A stretch of 44,456 bases of DNA from Clostridia bacterium (GCA_017399225.1 JAFQEB010000133.1:1-44456), one strand, 5' to 3'; shown: positions 24,684 to 37,235, counted from the stretch's first letter. The notes: generated by a model from the sequence alone, not told the origin. Program-made: numbers and translations.

Positions 24684-25222
24684 GAGAGATCACTTCCATG
24701 AAGCCCGAATACCTCGTCTCCTCGCTGGAACTGGTGGAGAAGGTGTTCACTGAGCACGAAAACGCCAACGAGGGCAAGCTCGTCCGCAGCCTGGTGGAGG
24801 AGATCCGCTCGAAGAAGTACTACCTGCCCGAGTTGGAGCTGCTGATGCTGGAGGACGGCGAGCCCGTGGGTTACGTCATGTTCAGCCGCTTCCACATTGA
24901 AGGCCGGTATGACGACCGCTTCCTGATCCTCACCCCTGCCGCCGTACGCACCGACCTGCAGCGACAGCACATCAGCCGCGACCTGATCGAGCACGGCTTT
25001 AAGCGTGCCCGGGAGATGGGCTTCACCGCCTGCATGGTGGAGGGCAACCCGGCCAACTACCGCAGCCGCGGGTTTGTCACCAGCGCCCGCCGCGGCATCG
25101 TCGCCGGGCCGAACCTCCACCTGCCCCACGAGGACTGCCTGATGGTCACCGAGCTGGTTCCCGGCGGCCTGGAGGGGATGCACGGCATGATCGATTACGG
25201 CATGTACGAAGTGCTCACCTGA
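24680..25222 (+). CDS. GNAT-family N-acetyltransferase
   Basis: A 180-aa acetyltransferase of the YhbS-like type: YYLPELELLMLEDGEPVGYVM, ILTPAAVRTDLQRQHISRDLIEHGF (degenerate acetyl-CoA loop), and MVEGNPANYRSRGFV. The ATG at 24680 overlaps the glycosylase stop; GGAGGAAGCATCCC is ahead of it. The usual Q/RxxGxG loop reads LQRQHIS, so CoA binding may be weaker. It ends the trmL-led operon. Confidence 0.85.
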   Translation: MREITSMKPEYLVSSLELVEKVFTEHENANEGKLVRSLVEEIRSKKYYLPELELLMLEDGEPVGYVMFSRFHIEGRYDDRFLILTPAAVRTDLQRQHISRDLIEHGFKRAREMGFTACMVEGNPANYRSRGFVTSARRGIVAGPNLHLPHEDCLMVTELVPGGLEGMHGMIDYGMYEVLT

Positions 25223-25237
25223 TCACTGCATATGAAA

Positions 25238-25274
25238 GCGGCCTGTTCCCGGATGATGGGAGCAGGCCGCTCTT
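25238..25274. terminator. Bidirectional terminator
   Basis: Thirteen-base arms 25238-25250 and 25258-25270 with one G-T wobble, 7-base loop, followed on the plus side by TCTTTC. It separates the convergent GNAT and inositol-phosphatase-like genes. Confidence 0.82.
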
Positions 25275-26051
25275 TCATTGAATTTCGCTTTTGATCTGCT
25301 GCAGCGCGCTTTGCAGTTCATCAAAGATGCGCGCATTGGCTGCCAGATGGGGCATGGCCCGGTCGTAGACGACCTCCCCGCCCAGGATGCTGCCGCATCT
25401 GCCGCCGGCCTCCTCCACCAGGAGAGTCGCGGCGCAGTAGTCCCAGGGCTGGAGTTTCCATTCAAAATGTCCGTCGCTGCGGCCTGACGCCACGTCGCAC
25501 AGGTCGATACAGGCGCTGCCCGTGCGGCGGAAATCCGCGATCTGCGGCAGGAGCTTCGCCACCGTGCGGCCGGTCAGTTCAAAGAGTTCGCTGTAATAGG
25601 GGGCCGTGCCGAAGCCGACGACTGCCCGCTCAAAGGGCGTGTCGGACACCCGCAGCCGCACATCGCCGCACCAGGCTCCCCTGCCCTTCTGCGCATGGTA
25701 CATCTCGTCCCGGTAGGGATCGTAGATCGCGCCGAAGACGGGCCGTTTGCCCTCCACCGCGCCGATGGAAATGGCCGAGCAGCGCCGGCGGCGGAAGTAA
25801 TTGGTCGTGCCGTCGATGGGATCGATGATAAAGGTCAGCGCGTCCGTGAGGACATTGCCCTCTGCCTCCTCGGCGAAAAAGGCCGCGCCGGGGTAAGCCT
25901 TCGCCAGCTCCTCCAGGAGGAATGCCTGCACCGCCACGTCTGCTTCGGTCACGAAGTCCGCATGGCCGCCCTTTTCGTAGACCTGCGGGTCCTCAAAGTC
26001 CAGCATCAGCCGCGCCGCCCGGCGCAGGATGCCGTCAAGTGCCTTGTCCAT
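25275..26051 (-). CDS. Inositol monophosphatase family protein (SuhB-like)
   Basis: A 258-aa Li-sensitive-type phosphatase. The metal motifs are in place: FFAEEAEG, DPIDGTTNYF and, at the C-terminal end, LQPWDYCAATLLVEEAGG. Family members hydrolyse inositol-1-phosphate, NADP, PAP or fructose-1,6-bisphosphate; which one applies is not determinable. Its start overlaps the end of the upstream metallophosphoesterase gene by 17 bases, so it is the last gene of the uvrB-led operon. Confidence 0.88.
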   Translation of the reverse strand: MDKALDGILRRAARLMLDFEDPQVYEKGGHADFVTEADVAVQAFLLEELAKAYPGAAFFAEEAEGNVLTDALTFIIDPIDGTTNYFRRRRCSAISIGAVEGKRPVFGAIYDPYRDEMYHAQKGRGAWCGDVRLRVSDTPFERAVVGFGTAPYYSELFELTGRTVAKLLPQIADFRRTGSACIDLCDVASGRSDGHFEWKLQPWDYCAATLLVEEAGGRCGSILGGEVVYDRAMPHLAANARIFDELQSALQQIKSEIQ

Positions 26052-26784
26052 TTTCCGCCTCCAGATGCAGGATGATCAATTCGCATTTGCAGTTGATGCG
26101 CGGCGCCCAGGTGGCATTGGTCATCCCCCGGGACACCAGCAGGCGGCCATCCTCATAAAAGCCGCTGGTCAGGCGGGGCAGCAGCCACTGGTCAGGGGAA
26201 TAGACACCCTGTCTGCCGATGCGCACCTGGCCCCCGTGGGCATGACCGGACACCGTCAGGTCGATATCCCAGGGCTTGATCAGCTTGCGGAAGTATTCGG
26301 GATGATGGCACATCAGCAGCCGGAATTCGGGGCGCGCCGCCATATCCGCCAGGAAGTCCGGCGCCTGCCGCCATTCCTTTTTGGAGGACAATCCGCCCAG
26401 CACGATCCCCTCAAAGGGGACGAAGGCGTCATCCAGCACCGTCACCCGGCTGCGCTCCACATGGGGCCAGTATTCCGCGCGCAGGGGATGCTTGCGCTCA
26501 TGGTTGCCGATGGCATAGAAGGTGGGGGCGACCCGGGGGGCAGCCTCCAGGAAGCGCACGCCCCGCTGATATCCCCGGCTGTGGCGGTCCACAAGGTCGC
26601 CGACGATCAGGATCGCATCGCACCCTTCCATTACCGGCAGCACCTCCTCAAAGGGGCCGTCATGGAGATCGGCGACCAGCGCCAGCGTCAGCGGCCTGAC
26701 GATGCGGGGCGAGCGTACCGTGATGTGATTGATTTCCCGGCGGCTGTTCTGCTTGCTGCGCTCCGCCAAGCGTCTGAAGATCAT
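26035..26784 (-). CDS. Calcineurin-like metallophosphoesterase (YkuE-like, soluble)
   Basis: A 249-aa phosphoesterase with ADLHDGP, IVGDLVDRH, IGNHERK, MCHHPEYF and GHAHGGQVRIG, all dimetal-site motifs. Unlike the paralogue encoded at 2493 it lacks a clear membrane anchor. The ATG at 26784 (after GGGGAGGACGCGC) was chosen over far-upstream codons that lie within the previous gene; it overlaps that gene's stop as ATGA. It is translationally linked on both sides, which suggests it acts with the membrane protein and inositol-phosphatase-like enzyme. Confidence 0.87.
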   Translation of the reverse strand: MIFRRLAERSKQNSRREINHITVRSPRIVRPLTLALVADLHDGPFEEVLPVMEGCDAILIVGDLVDRHSRGYQRGVRFLEAAPRVAPTFYAIGNHERKHPLRAEYWPHVERSRVTVLDDAFVPFEGIVLGGLSSKKEWRQAPDFLADMAARPEFRLLMCHHPEYFRKLIKPWDIDLTVSGHAHGGQVRIGRQGVYSPDQWLLPRLTSGFYEDGRLLVSRGMTNATWAPRINCKCELIILHLEAENGQGT

Positions 26785-27611
26785 GCGCGTCCTCCCCTTG
26801 CCTTTTTTACCCCGATAATGATCACACCCAGCGCCAGCAGCACCAGCGCCGCGCCATACCAAAGGATCGCCATGCCCCTGAGGGCGTTGGCCCCCTGGAG
26901 CGCCGCCAAGGGGCTGAGCTCCGCCAGAATCCCGCAGATATCCATCCACCAGACGGGCAGCGACAGGAGCGCCATCGTCACCCCGGAGGCAGCAAGCGTG
27001 CTGCCCAGCGCCCGATGCGCCACAGCGAGCAGCGGCAGCGCCAGCAGGAGCAGCGCTCCGGCAGCGGTCAGCAGCGCCCCAGGCAGCAGCGTCAGATCCA
27101 TTTTTTCCATGCCCAACGCCGCCGCCATCCCGACGATGCTGCGCCGGAGGGGCGTGACGGTTTCGCACACGGCTTCATCCAGCCCGTAGGCGATCTCGTC
27201 CCGGGCAACGGCCCTGCGCTGGCTTTCCTCCACAGCGGCGGCAAAGCCCTCATCCGCCATGATCGCCGCAACAAGGTCCCGCTCCTCCCCGGGATCCAGG
27301 AAGGCAGGCATCTCCGCGTCCGCATCCGGATCGCGCCAGAGCCGGCTCCACCAGGCAGCCATTGCTTCACTTTGCCGCCGGGCAGCGCCCGCCACGCTGG
27401 GGGCAAGGGTCTCCGGCGACAGCCCCCACGCCTGCGTCAGCGCCGACGCATGGGTCTCGATACATTTCTGCTGGTTCTCCTGCACGCCCCCGGCGTTCAC
27501 CGCAAGGGCAAACTGCTCGGTGGTCAGCACCCATGCGAGCCCCGCCAGCGCAGAGGCCGTCAGGAGCAGCACCGCCAGCGCGGCGGCGATATACCGCATT
27601 ATGCTTTTCAC
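26781..27611 (-). CDS. Membrane protein with large extracytoplasmic loop, unknown
   Basis: A 276-aa protein not recognised as a named family. It has an N-terminal membrane helix or signal (about 5-27), a roughly 135-residue polar, helical loop with a cysteine pair (QQKCIE and EAVCET), then three membrane helices (about 165-190, 195-215, 245-268) and a basic tail. The start is taken as GTG at 27611, which overlaps the upstream stop as GTGA; an ATG at 27599 is the alternative. Located between a 46-aa membrane peptide and the phosphoesterase, all overlapping. Confidence 0.75.
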   Translation of the reverse strand: MKSIMRYIAAALAVLLLTASALAGLAWVLTTEQFALAVNAGGVQENQQKCIETHASALTQAWGLSPETLAPSVAGAARRQSEAMAAWWSRLWRDPDADAEMPAFLDPGEERDLVAAIMADEGFAAAVEESQRRAVARDEIAYGLDEAVCETVTPLRRSIVGMAAALGMEKMDLTLLPGALLTAAGALLLLALPLLAVAHRALGSTLAASGVTMALLSLPVWWMDICGILAELSPLAALQGANALRGMAILWYGAALVLLALGVIIIGVKKARGGRA

Positions 27612-27748
27612 CTGATCACCACCAGCTTCATCGCTGCAAAGATCGCGTCCCGCAGCGTCTGTCCCCACAGCAGCCAGGCCGCTGTCAGCAGCAGCACGCC
27701 GGGCACGATCAGCAGCAGCACGCTTCCGACCGGCTTCTCATCCCGCAT
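27608..27748 (-). CDS. 46-aa single-span membrane peptide
   Basis: The peptide is MRDEKPVGS, then a membrane helix (about residues 10-28) and a short basic end (KLVVIR). GGGAGGG lies about 7 bases ahead of the ATG at 27748, and the stop overlaps the next gene's GTG, which supports it as a genuine small gene. It lies 26 bases after uvrB. Function unknown; small membrane peptides next to larger membrane proteins are often subunits. Confidence 0.6.
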   Translation of the reverse strand: MRDEKPVGSVLLLIVPGVLLLTAAWLLWGQTLRDAIFAAMKLVVIR

Positions 27749-27774
27749 ACAGCAGCCCTCCCTGTACCTGTTTC

Positions 27775-29802
27775 TCAATGATGTCTTGTGCTCTCCCGGG
27801 TCCTGCGGCGCTTCTTCTGCACGCCCTCCTCCGGAGGCTTCTCGCCCCTGAGGGCCAGCATCTGGTCGCGCAGCTTCGCCGCACGCTCGAAGTCCAGCTC
27901 CTTGGCAGCGGAGAGCATCTGCTCCTCCAGCTGATGGCACAGCGCGGCCACCTCGTCCTCGCTGAGGGCAGCGGGCGCCTCTTCCTCCACCTTTTTGGTG
28001 ATCTCCAGCACCTGATGGATGGCGTTGCGCACGCTTTCGGGCGTGATGCCGTTTGCCTCATTGTAGGCCTGCTGGATGGCCCGGCGGCGCTCGGTTTCGG
28101 AGATGGCGCGCATCATGCTGTCCGTCATGACGTCGGCGTACATGATAACCCGGCCGTCCACATTGCGGGCCGCGCGGCCGATGGTCTGCACCAGGGAGGT
28201 CTCCGAGCGCAGGAAGCCCTCCTTGTCCGCATCGAGAATGGCAACGAGAGACACCTCCGGCAGGTCGAGGCCCTCGCGCAGGAGGTTGATGCCCACCAGG
28301 ATGTCAAACTCACCCAGCCGCAGCCCGCGGATCAGCTCCATACGCTCCATGGTGGTAACGTCGGAGTGGAGGTAACGCACGCGCATCTCCATCCCCCGCA
28401 GGTATTCGGTCAGAGATTCCGCCATGCGCTTGGTCAGCGTCGTGACCAACACGCGCTGGCCCTGCTTGACCACCTTGCCGACTTCGCCCACCAGGTCGTC
28501 CACCTGGCCGGTGGCGGGCCGCACGACGATCTTGGGGTCGAGCAGGCCCGTGGGACGGATGATCTGCTCGACAATCTGCTGCGTCCGGCCCATCTCATAG
28601 GGGCCGGGGGTCGCACTGACGTAAATGGTCTGGCCAATGCGCTGCTCGAATTCCTCAAAGAGCAGCGGCCGGTTGTCAAAGGCGCTGGGCAAACGGAAGC
28701 CGTACTCCACCAGCTGCTCCTTGCGGGCGCGGTCGCCGTTGTACATCGCACGGATTTGCGGGACGGTGACGTGGCTCTCATCAATGAAGCAGAGGAAGCC
28801 CTTCGGGAAGTAGTCCAGCAGCGAATAGGGCGCGTCGCCGGGCTTGCGGCCGTCGAAGTAGCGGGAGTAGTTCTCGATGCCGGAACAGTAGCCGATCTCC
28901 CGCATCATCTCGATATCGTAGTTGGTGCGCTGGGCGATGCGTTCCGCCTCCAGGAGCTTGCCCTCCTGGGTGAAGCGTTCGATCTGCTCCTGCAGGTCGT
29001 TCTCGATGACTGCAATGTTCTCATCCAGATGGGTCTTGTCAGTGGCGTAGTGGGTCGCCGGGAACACCGCGCAGTGCTCAAGGCTGGACAGGACGTGGCC
29101 GCTGACCGCGTCGATCTCTGAAATGCGGTCGATCTCGTCGCCGAAGAATTCGATGCGCAGGCCGTGCTCGTTCATGCCGGCGGGGATGATTTCGACTACG
29201 TCGCCGCGCACCCGGAAGGAGCCGCGGGCGAACTCAATATCGTTGCGCTCGTACTGGATGTCAATGAGGGCGCGCAGCAGGTCATCCCGCTCCATGCTCA
29301 TACCGGGGCGGAGGCTGATCATCTGGCCCTCGTACTCGCTGGGATCGCCCATGGAGTAAATGCAGCTGACCGACGCAACGATGATGACGTCCTTCCGCTC
29401 GCGCAGAGCGGCGGTGGCGCTGTGGCGCAGGCGGTCGATCTCCTCGTTGATGGAGGCGTCCTTTTCAATATAGGTATCCGAGGAGGCGATGTAGGCCTCG
29501 GGCTGGTAATAATCGTAGTAGCTCACGAAGTACTCCACGCGGCTGTCGGGGAAGAAGGCCTTCAGCTCCGAGCAGAGCTGGGCCGCAAGGGTCTTGTTGT
29601 GGGCGATGACGAGGGTCGGGCGCTGCACCTTCTCGATGACGGAGGCCATCGTAAACGTCTTGCCGGAGCCGGTAACGCCCAGCAGCACCTGAGCGTCCAT
29701 GCCCTGCTGAACGCCAGCTGCCAGGGCCTCGATGGCCTGGGGCTGATCGCCGGAGGGCTTGTAGGGGGCTTTGAGGACGAACTTGCCGGTCAGTTCGGAC
29801 AT
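27775..29802 (-). CDS. uvrB: Excinuclease ABC subunit B
   Basis: The 675-aa damage-verification helicase of nucleotide excision repair. Walker A is LGVTGSGKT (about 41-49), the beta-hairpin region contains [11 protein letters not shown], motif II is FIDESHVT, motif VI is QTIGRAARN, and the C-terminal UVR domain ([12 protein letters not shown]) binds UvrC. GAGGTGATTCCC precedes the ATG. It heads a five-gene minus-strand operon that contains no uvrA or uvrC, which are the usual neighbours. Confidence 0.96.
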   Translation of the reverse strand: MSELTGKFVLKAPYKPSGDQPQAIEALAAGVQQGMDAQVLLGVTGSGKTFTMASVIEKVQRPTLVIAHNKTLAAQLCSELKAFFPDSRVEYFVSYYDYYQPEAYIASSDTYIEKDASINEEIDRLRHSATAALRERKDVIIVASVSCIYSMGDPSEYEGQMISLRPGMSMERDDLLRALIDIQYERNDIEFARGSFRVRGDVVEIIPAGMNEHGLRIEFFGDEIDRISEIDAVSGHVLSSLEHCAVFPATHYATDKTHLDENIAVIENDLQEQIERFTQEGKLLEAERIAQRTNYDIEMMREIGYCSGIENYSRYFDGRKPGDAPYSLLDYFPKGFLCFIDESHVTVPQIRAMYNGDRARKEQLVEYGFRLPSAFDNRPLLFEEFEQRIGQTIYVSATPGPYEMGRTQQIVEQIIRPTGLLDPKIVVRPATGQVDDLVGEVGKVVKQGQRVLVTTLTKRMAESLTEYLRGMEMRVRYLHSDVTTMERMELIRGLRLGEFDILVGINLLREGLDLPEVSLVAILDADKEGFLRSETSLVQTIGRAARNVDGRVIMYADVMTDSMMRAISETERRRAIQQAYNEANGITPESVRNAIHQVLEITKKVEEEAPAALSEDEVAALCHQLEEQMLSAAKELDFERAAKLRDQMLALRGEKPPEEGVQKKRRRTRESTRHH

Positions 29803-29839
29803 GGGAATCACCTCGCAGAAATAGAATGACTGTTCCGTT

Positions 29840-29868
29840 ATGATAGCACACCCCGCCCCGCTTGTGAA
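29840..29868 (-). promoter_or_regulatory. uvrB promoter, bracketed by an inverted repeat
   Basis: Minus strand TTCACA (29868-29863), 17-bp spacer, TATCAT (29845-29840), extended by TGC. CTGTTCC (29830-29836) and GGAACAG (29871-29877) form an inverted repeat enclosing the promoter, about 41 bp between centres. No standard GAAC-N4-GTTC LexA box is seen. Confidence 0.6.
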
Positions 29869-29917
29869 GGGGAACAGGGGAAATCCCTGCATTTTCCCCG
29901 ATTCGCTGTTTATGGGG

Positions 29918-29947
29918 TGGACATGTCCGGCCCGCTTATGCGATAAT
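29918..29947 (+). promoter_or_regulatory. Promoter and putative operator of the XRE regulator
   Basis: TGGACA (29918-29923), 18-bp spacer, GATAAT (29942-29947). The palindrome GGACATGTCC (29919-29928) covers the -35 box and is a good candidate for self-repression by the HTH protein. Confidence 0.55.
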
Positions 29948-29972
29948 GAATGCGAAAACAGGAGGTACTGAC

Positions 29973-30473
29973 ATGGACATGACGAAGATGGGCGCTTTCC
30001 TGCAGACGCTGCGCAGGGAGCAGGGCCTGACCCAGGAGCAGCTGGGCGAAAAGCTGCATATCAGCAGCAAGACGATCTCAAGGTGGGAGACCGGAACGTA
30101 TATGCCGCCGGTGGAGATGCTGCTGGCGCTGTCGGAGCTCTACGGCGTGAGCATGAACGAGCTGGTGGCCGGAGAGCGCATTTCTCCTGAAACGCTACCC
30201 CAGAGAGCAGATGACAACCTGACCGCAGCGCTGCAGGATCGGGCTGTGTTCCAGCTCCACGAACGGCGGGATTTCTGGCAGAAGAAGTGGAACCGGGATC
30301 ACCGCGGCGCCATGATAGGCATCGCCGCGCTGCTCCTTGCCGCCTATCTGCTCGGCCTTCTCCTTGAAAAGGATTGGCTGACCCTTGGCGCCGTGCTGGC
30401 TGCGTGCTTCACCTCTCTCCTGCTGACGAACCGCCGCGCAGGCTACGTTGAGCATCACCTCTACGACGAATGA
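29973..30473 (+). CDS. XRE-family HTH regulator with two membrane segments
   Basis: A 166-aa protein. Residues about 6-60 form a Cro/CI helix-turn-helix ([16 protein letters not shown] then [13 protein letters not shown]); a linker follows, then two membrane helices (about 112-130 and 133-152). Membrane-anchored XRE proteins of this kind are common in Clostridia. The ATG at 29973 is 6 bases after AGGAGGT. It stands alone between uvrB and mfd and ends in a strong terminator. Targets are unknown. Confidence 0.85.
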   Translation: MDMTKMGAFLQTLRREQGLTQEQLGEKLHISSKTISRWETGTYMPPVEMLLALSELYGVSMNELVAGERISPETLPQRADDNLTAALQDRAVFQLHERRDFWQKKWNRDHRGAMIGIAALLLAAYLLGLLLEKDWLTLGAVLAACFTSLLLTNRRAGYVEHHLYDE

Positions 30474-30486
30474 TCAACACCATCAT

Positions 30487-30526
30487 AAAACCCGTACGGA
30501 GCGCATTTCTTCCGTACGGGTTTTTG
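30487..30526. terminator. Strong bidirectional terminator
   Basis: Fourteen-base perfect stem AAAACCCGTACGGA (30487-30500) with 30511-30524, 10-base loop, then T-rich sequence. It ends the XRE gene and, from the other side, mfd. Confidence 0.88.
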
Positions 30527-30541
30527 TTTTTTACATCGCGT

Positions 30542-34225
<3,684 letters not shown>

Positions 34226-34293
34226 TCTTCTCCTCCCCCTTCACACCGGGACACACGAAACGGCCCTCCTTTGGGGAGAGCCCCACGGCGTGT

Positions 34294-34320
34294 CGAAAAA
34301 GTGCTTTAGGCACTTTTTCG
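34294..34320. terminator. Perfect hairpin, terminator-like, between pth and mfd
   Basis: CGAAAAAGTGC (34294-34304) pairs with GCACTTTTTCG (34310-34320), 5-base loop. The T run is inside the stem, so it could end transcription in either direction. The rest of 34226-34595 holds no gene: only further hairpins described separately. Confidence 0.55.
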
Positions 34321-34378
34321 AGTTATTGCACTCCGTCGCTGGTCGCTACGCTCCCGTCCGCTCCTCCGTGTAAGGTAT

Positions 34379-34489
34379 GTTTTCCGCAGCTCGGCCATCA
34401 CCGGGACAAGCCCGGCGCTGGCTGCGCGAACTCATTGCAAGCAATGAGTTCGCTTGCTGAGCATAGCTCAGCCTCGACAAGCGGAAAAC
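34379..34489. repeat. 111-bp cloverleaf-like structured element
   Basis: A 9-bp closing stem GTTTTCCGC (34379-34387) / GCGGAAAAC (34481-34489) encloses three hairpins in a row: CCGGG/CCCGG, CGAACTCATTG/CAATGAGTTCG (loop CAAG) and CTGAG/CTCAG. It may be a small transposable repeat or the template of a structured RNA; sequence alone does not decide. Confidence 0.5.
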
Positions 34490-34531
34490 GCCCCGCCCGC
34501 GCGGCAAAGCCCCGCGACACGATTACAGTCA

Positions 34532-34591
34532 GAGGGCCTGCGGGCCCTCCGACACCTCCCAGAGGTTTATGACAGTCTGCACATAGCAGAC
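34532..34591. repeat. Two hairpins just downstream of pth
   Basis: GAGGGCC (34532-34538) / GGCCCTC (34543-34549), and GTCTGC (34575-34580) / GCAGAC (34586-34591). Neither has a T run on the minus strand, so they are not classic terminators of pth. Confidence 0.45.
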
Positions 34592-34595
34592 AGCC

Positions 34596-35177
34596 TTACT
34601 TACCATTATACTGCTGCATGGCGTGCTCGATTCCGTTTTTCAGCCAGTCCTCCACGCAGTCTGCCGCACGGGCGAAGGCTTTCTCCATTTCCTCGCGCTC
34701 TTCGCGGAGGCGGTAGGTGGACAGCACCCAGTCCGCCAGATCCCAGCCCTCGGGCTTGGCGCCCACGCCCACACGGATGCGCGGGAAGCCCTGCTGATTG
34801 CCGATGCACCCCAGGATGGAGCGCATACCATTATGCGTGCCGGCGCTGCCGGACTTACGCACCCGCAGCCTGCTCAGGGGCAGGTCGATGTCGTCATAGA
34901 TGACGATCATATTCTCCAGCGGGCACTTGTACCACTGCAGCAACTCCTGCACGCACTCGCCCGAGGCGTTCATAAAGGTCTGGGGCAGGCAGAGCACCAC
35001 ACGGTGGCCGTTATAGGTGGTCTCGGCGATCAGGCCGTTAAACTTCTTCCGGTTGATATCCACATTCCAGCGCCGGGAGAGGGCCTCCAGCGTCTCAAAG
35101 CCCGCGTTGTGGCGGGTACGGGCATACTGCGCGCCGGGATTGCCCAGGCCCACGACGATATAGGTCTGCTTTTCCAT
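34596..35177 (-). CDS. pth: Peptidyl-tRNA hydrolase
   Basis: The 193-aa enzyme recycles tRNA from stalled peptidyl-tRNAs. It begins YIVVGLGNPGAQYARTRHNAGF, with the catalytic His in TRHNAG, and has LPQTFMNASG, IVIYDDIDLPLSRLRVRKSGSAGTHNGM and FPRIRVGVG. TTTGGAGGATCGA precedes the ATG at 35177. It is the last gene of the run mrfA-mrfB-TPR-pth and lies 69 bases after the TPR gene. Confidence 0.95.
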   Translation of the reverse strand: MEKQTYIVVGLGNPGAQYARTRHNAGFETLEALSRRWNVDINRKKFNGLIAETTYNGHRVVLCLPQTFMNASGECVQELLQWYKCPLENMIVIYDDIDLPLSRLRVRKSGSAGTHNGMRSILGCIGNQQGFPRIRVGVGAKPEGWDLADWVLSTYRLREEREEMEKAFARAADCVEDWLKNGIEHAMQQYNGK

Positions 35178-35246
35178 TCGATCCTCCAAAACACGCTGTG
35201 GCGGGGAAGTCCCGGACTCCCCCGCTGCGTCATTTGTCATTTTCCT

Positions 35247-36065
35247 TCAGGCCTTCAGCCGCTTGAGCTCGTCCTCGATCATCCCGCGATCTGCAAAGTT
35301 CAGCGGAGAGAAGCGGCCCTCCAGGGCAGTTTCCAGCTTCTTGATGGCCGCATCCTTATCCCCTGCCTCCAGGTCGTAGCGGCTGAGGAACCACAGGCTG
35401 TCGATCTGCCCGGGCTTTTCCTCATGGGCCTTGTCAAACCAGGTGCGCGCCCCGGCAGGATCGCCCAGAACGCGGTATACGAACTGGCCCATATTATCCA
35501 GGCACACAGGATCCTCATCGTCATAATCGACGGCGTCATCCAGCAGCTTGCGAGCCTTTTCGATACGCGCCTGCCACTGCTGATCCAGGATCTCCTGCTT
35601 CTGCTCCACCGTCAGGCCTTCCTCGGGCATTTCCATCCCTTCGGGCAGGGTGACCTCCGTATTCTCATCCGCCACGGGCTTATTGGCGGGCACCAGCTGC
35701 TCCACATACAGGTAGCCCAGGGTCTGGTAGGTCAAGCCGGTGGGAACCTTATCGTGCTGGCGCTCCAGCAGGCGGACGCCCTTGTCCAGCTGGCCGGTCT
35801 TGGCACAGCAGGCGGCATAGTCCACAAAGAGCTGGCTCTTGCGGTCGGGGGTCATATCCGGCGCCTTCTGCGTCTTCTGCAGCAGCTCCATCGCCTGCTC
35901 ATAGCTGCCCTCGCGGATCAGCAGCAGCGCATACCCCAGCATCGGACGGGCAGACATCATGCCGCCTGCCATCGCTTCCTCATAGAGCTTCTTGGCCTTG
36001 ACGACGTCGCCCTTGTTGTGGGCGTTCAGCGCCATCATGCCCTTCATATTTGCCATAAAACCCAT
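35247..36065 (-). CDS. Tetratricopeptide-repeat protein
   Basis: A 272-aa soluble helical protein with several TPR-like units: NKGDVVKAKKLYEEAM, GSYEQAMELL, GQLDKGVRLLERQ, DPAGARTWFDKAHEEKP and GDKDAAIKKLETALEG. A charged insert of about 30 residues (PVADENTEV onward) interrupts the repeats. Start: ATG at 36065 is 9 bases from AAGGAG; an ATG two codons earlier (36071) is only 3 bases away and less likely. It starts soon after mrfB. A scaffold role with its neighbours is possible, not shown. Confidence 0.82.
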   Translation of the reverse strand: MGFMANMKGMMALNAHNKGDVVKAKKLYEEAMAGGMMSARPMLGYALLLIREGSYEQAMELLQKTQKAPDMTPDRKSQLFVDYAACCAKTGQLDKGVRLLERQHDKVPTGLTYQTLGYLYVEQLVPANKPVADENTEVTLPEGMEMPEEGLTVEQKQEILDQQWQARIEKARKLLDDAVDYDDEDPVCLDNMGQFVYRVLGDPAGARTWFDKAHEEKPGQIDSLWFLSRYDLEAGDKDAAIKKLETALEGRFSPLNFADRGMIEDELKRLKA

Positions 36066-36083
36066 GTTCATCTACTCCTTGGC

Positions 36084-37235
36084 TCATTCGCACCGGTCTG
36101 AGGCGTCCAGTTTCCGCTTCAGCCGGTCATACCTGTATTGTAACGCATTTCTTTCCTCTTGTACAGAGGGGGAATCAAAAAGTGAGGGCTCTGCCATCAC
36201 GGCGATGGCCTGGCGCACCATATCCAGCGCGGCAGGGACGTCCCGTTCGCTGTGCTCGTAATATTTCGCCAGCTCCACATAGGGCGTCACGCCCCCTTCG
36301 CGCCGGCGGATCATCCCCTGCCACACCTCGGCGGCTTCCGCCCGGTTGCCGCTGCGGCGGTAGCTGGCTGCCAGCTTTTCCTGACCCTGTGCGTGCATCC
36401 TGCCGCCCGCCAGCTGATAGCACCGTCGCGCCTCCTCCGGGTGCCGGAAGCGCTCCAGCGCCACGCCCATCGAGTACACGTCCTCGTCAAAGCGCAGCTG
36501 CTCGGGGTTTTCGTACATGCGGCACATATGGCACAGGAGGTTCTGCAAACTGACGATGTCCTGCTCGTTGTGCTCCAGCACGTCATCCAGCAGGTGGAAG
36601 TCGCCGGTCTTCAGGTAGGAGAAGAACCGCTCCGGCACCATCGCGCCGGGCAGGTCGTCCACGCGGGGGACGCCCAGCAGAGCCTCCTCCAGGTTGGTCA
36701 GGTTGCACCTTTGCAGCCGCAGTTTCCATACCCGGCGGGCGATATGCAGCAGGTCGATATGAGGCTTATCCAGCGCGTTTGTGCGGATGCGGTTCATGAT
36801 GAACCGGTTGCGCAGCAGCGGCAGGTCAAAGGTTTTGCCGTTGAAGGTACAGATGACATTGAAGCCCTCGGCGATGCGGATAATCTCCTCCAGCAGGAAT
36901 TTCTCTTCCGGGTAATCCCGCATGACCAGCTGCCGCACATGGAAGCCGTCCGCCGCCTGCCAGCCAAGGCCCACCTCGAAGGCTACGGTGCCCGCGCCGG
37001 CAAGGCCGGTGGTTTCCGTATCCAGGTAGAGGATGCGATCCGCCGCGAAGTCCGCGGGCATGTCGTCGCCCTGCATGAGCATCACGGTTTCCCGGGAGAT
37101 GGGGTATTCGGAGGGCCGGTGGGTGGTTTCGGTGCGCCAACAGTCGGTAAAGACGGGCTTGGGCGGTTCCATCGGGGTGACGGTGATCTTGACCTTGGGG
37201 CGCTCGATGGCTTTGAGCTTGTCGCGCAGGTTCAT
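36084..37235 (-). CDS. mrfB: RNase H-like exonuclease of the MrfB (YprB) family
   Basis: A 383-aa protein with a DEDD-type nuclease domain: D72 and E74 in ILYLDTETTGL, GFNVICTFNGKTFDLPLL, and the late acidic motif EHNEQDIVSL. The C-terminal 130 residues are TPR-like (EEARRCYQLAG, AEAAEVWQGM). This two-part layout is that of Bacillus subtilis YprB/MrfB, which with the helicase MrfA excises mitomycin-type damage. AAAGGAGGCCCCGTGG precedes the ATG. The partner mrfA lies upstream but is separated by 335 bp of hairpins. Confidence 0.85.
   Translation of the reverse strand: MNLRDKLKAIERPKVKITVTPMEPPKPVFTDCWRTETTHRPSEYPISRETVMLMQGDDMPADFAADRILYLDTETTGLAGAGTVAFEVGLGWQAADGFHVRQLVMRDYPEEKFLLEEIIRIAEGFNVICTFNGKTFDLPLLRNRFIMNRIRTNALDKPHIDLLHIARRVWKLRLQRCNLTNLEEALLGVPRVDDLPGAMVPERFFSYLKTGDFHLLDDVLEHNEQDIVSLQNLLCHMCRMYENPEQLRFDEDVYSMGVALERFRHPEEARRCYQLAGGRMHAQGQEKLAASYRRSGNRAEAAEVWQGMIRRREGGVTPYVELAKYYEHSERDVPAALDMVRQAIAVMAEPSLFDSPSVQEERNALQYRYDRLKRKLDASDRCE

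Noticed and set aside
29830..29877. A LexA/SOS box at uvrB
   Set aside because: The two half-like sequences are about 34 bp apart rather than four, so they do not form a standard box.
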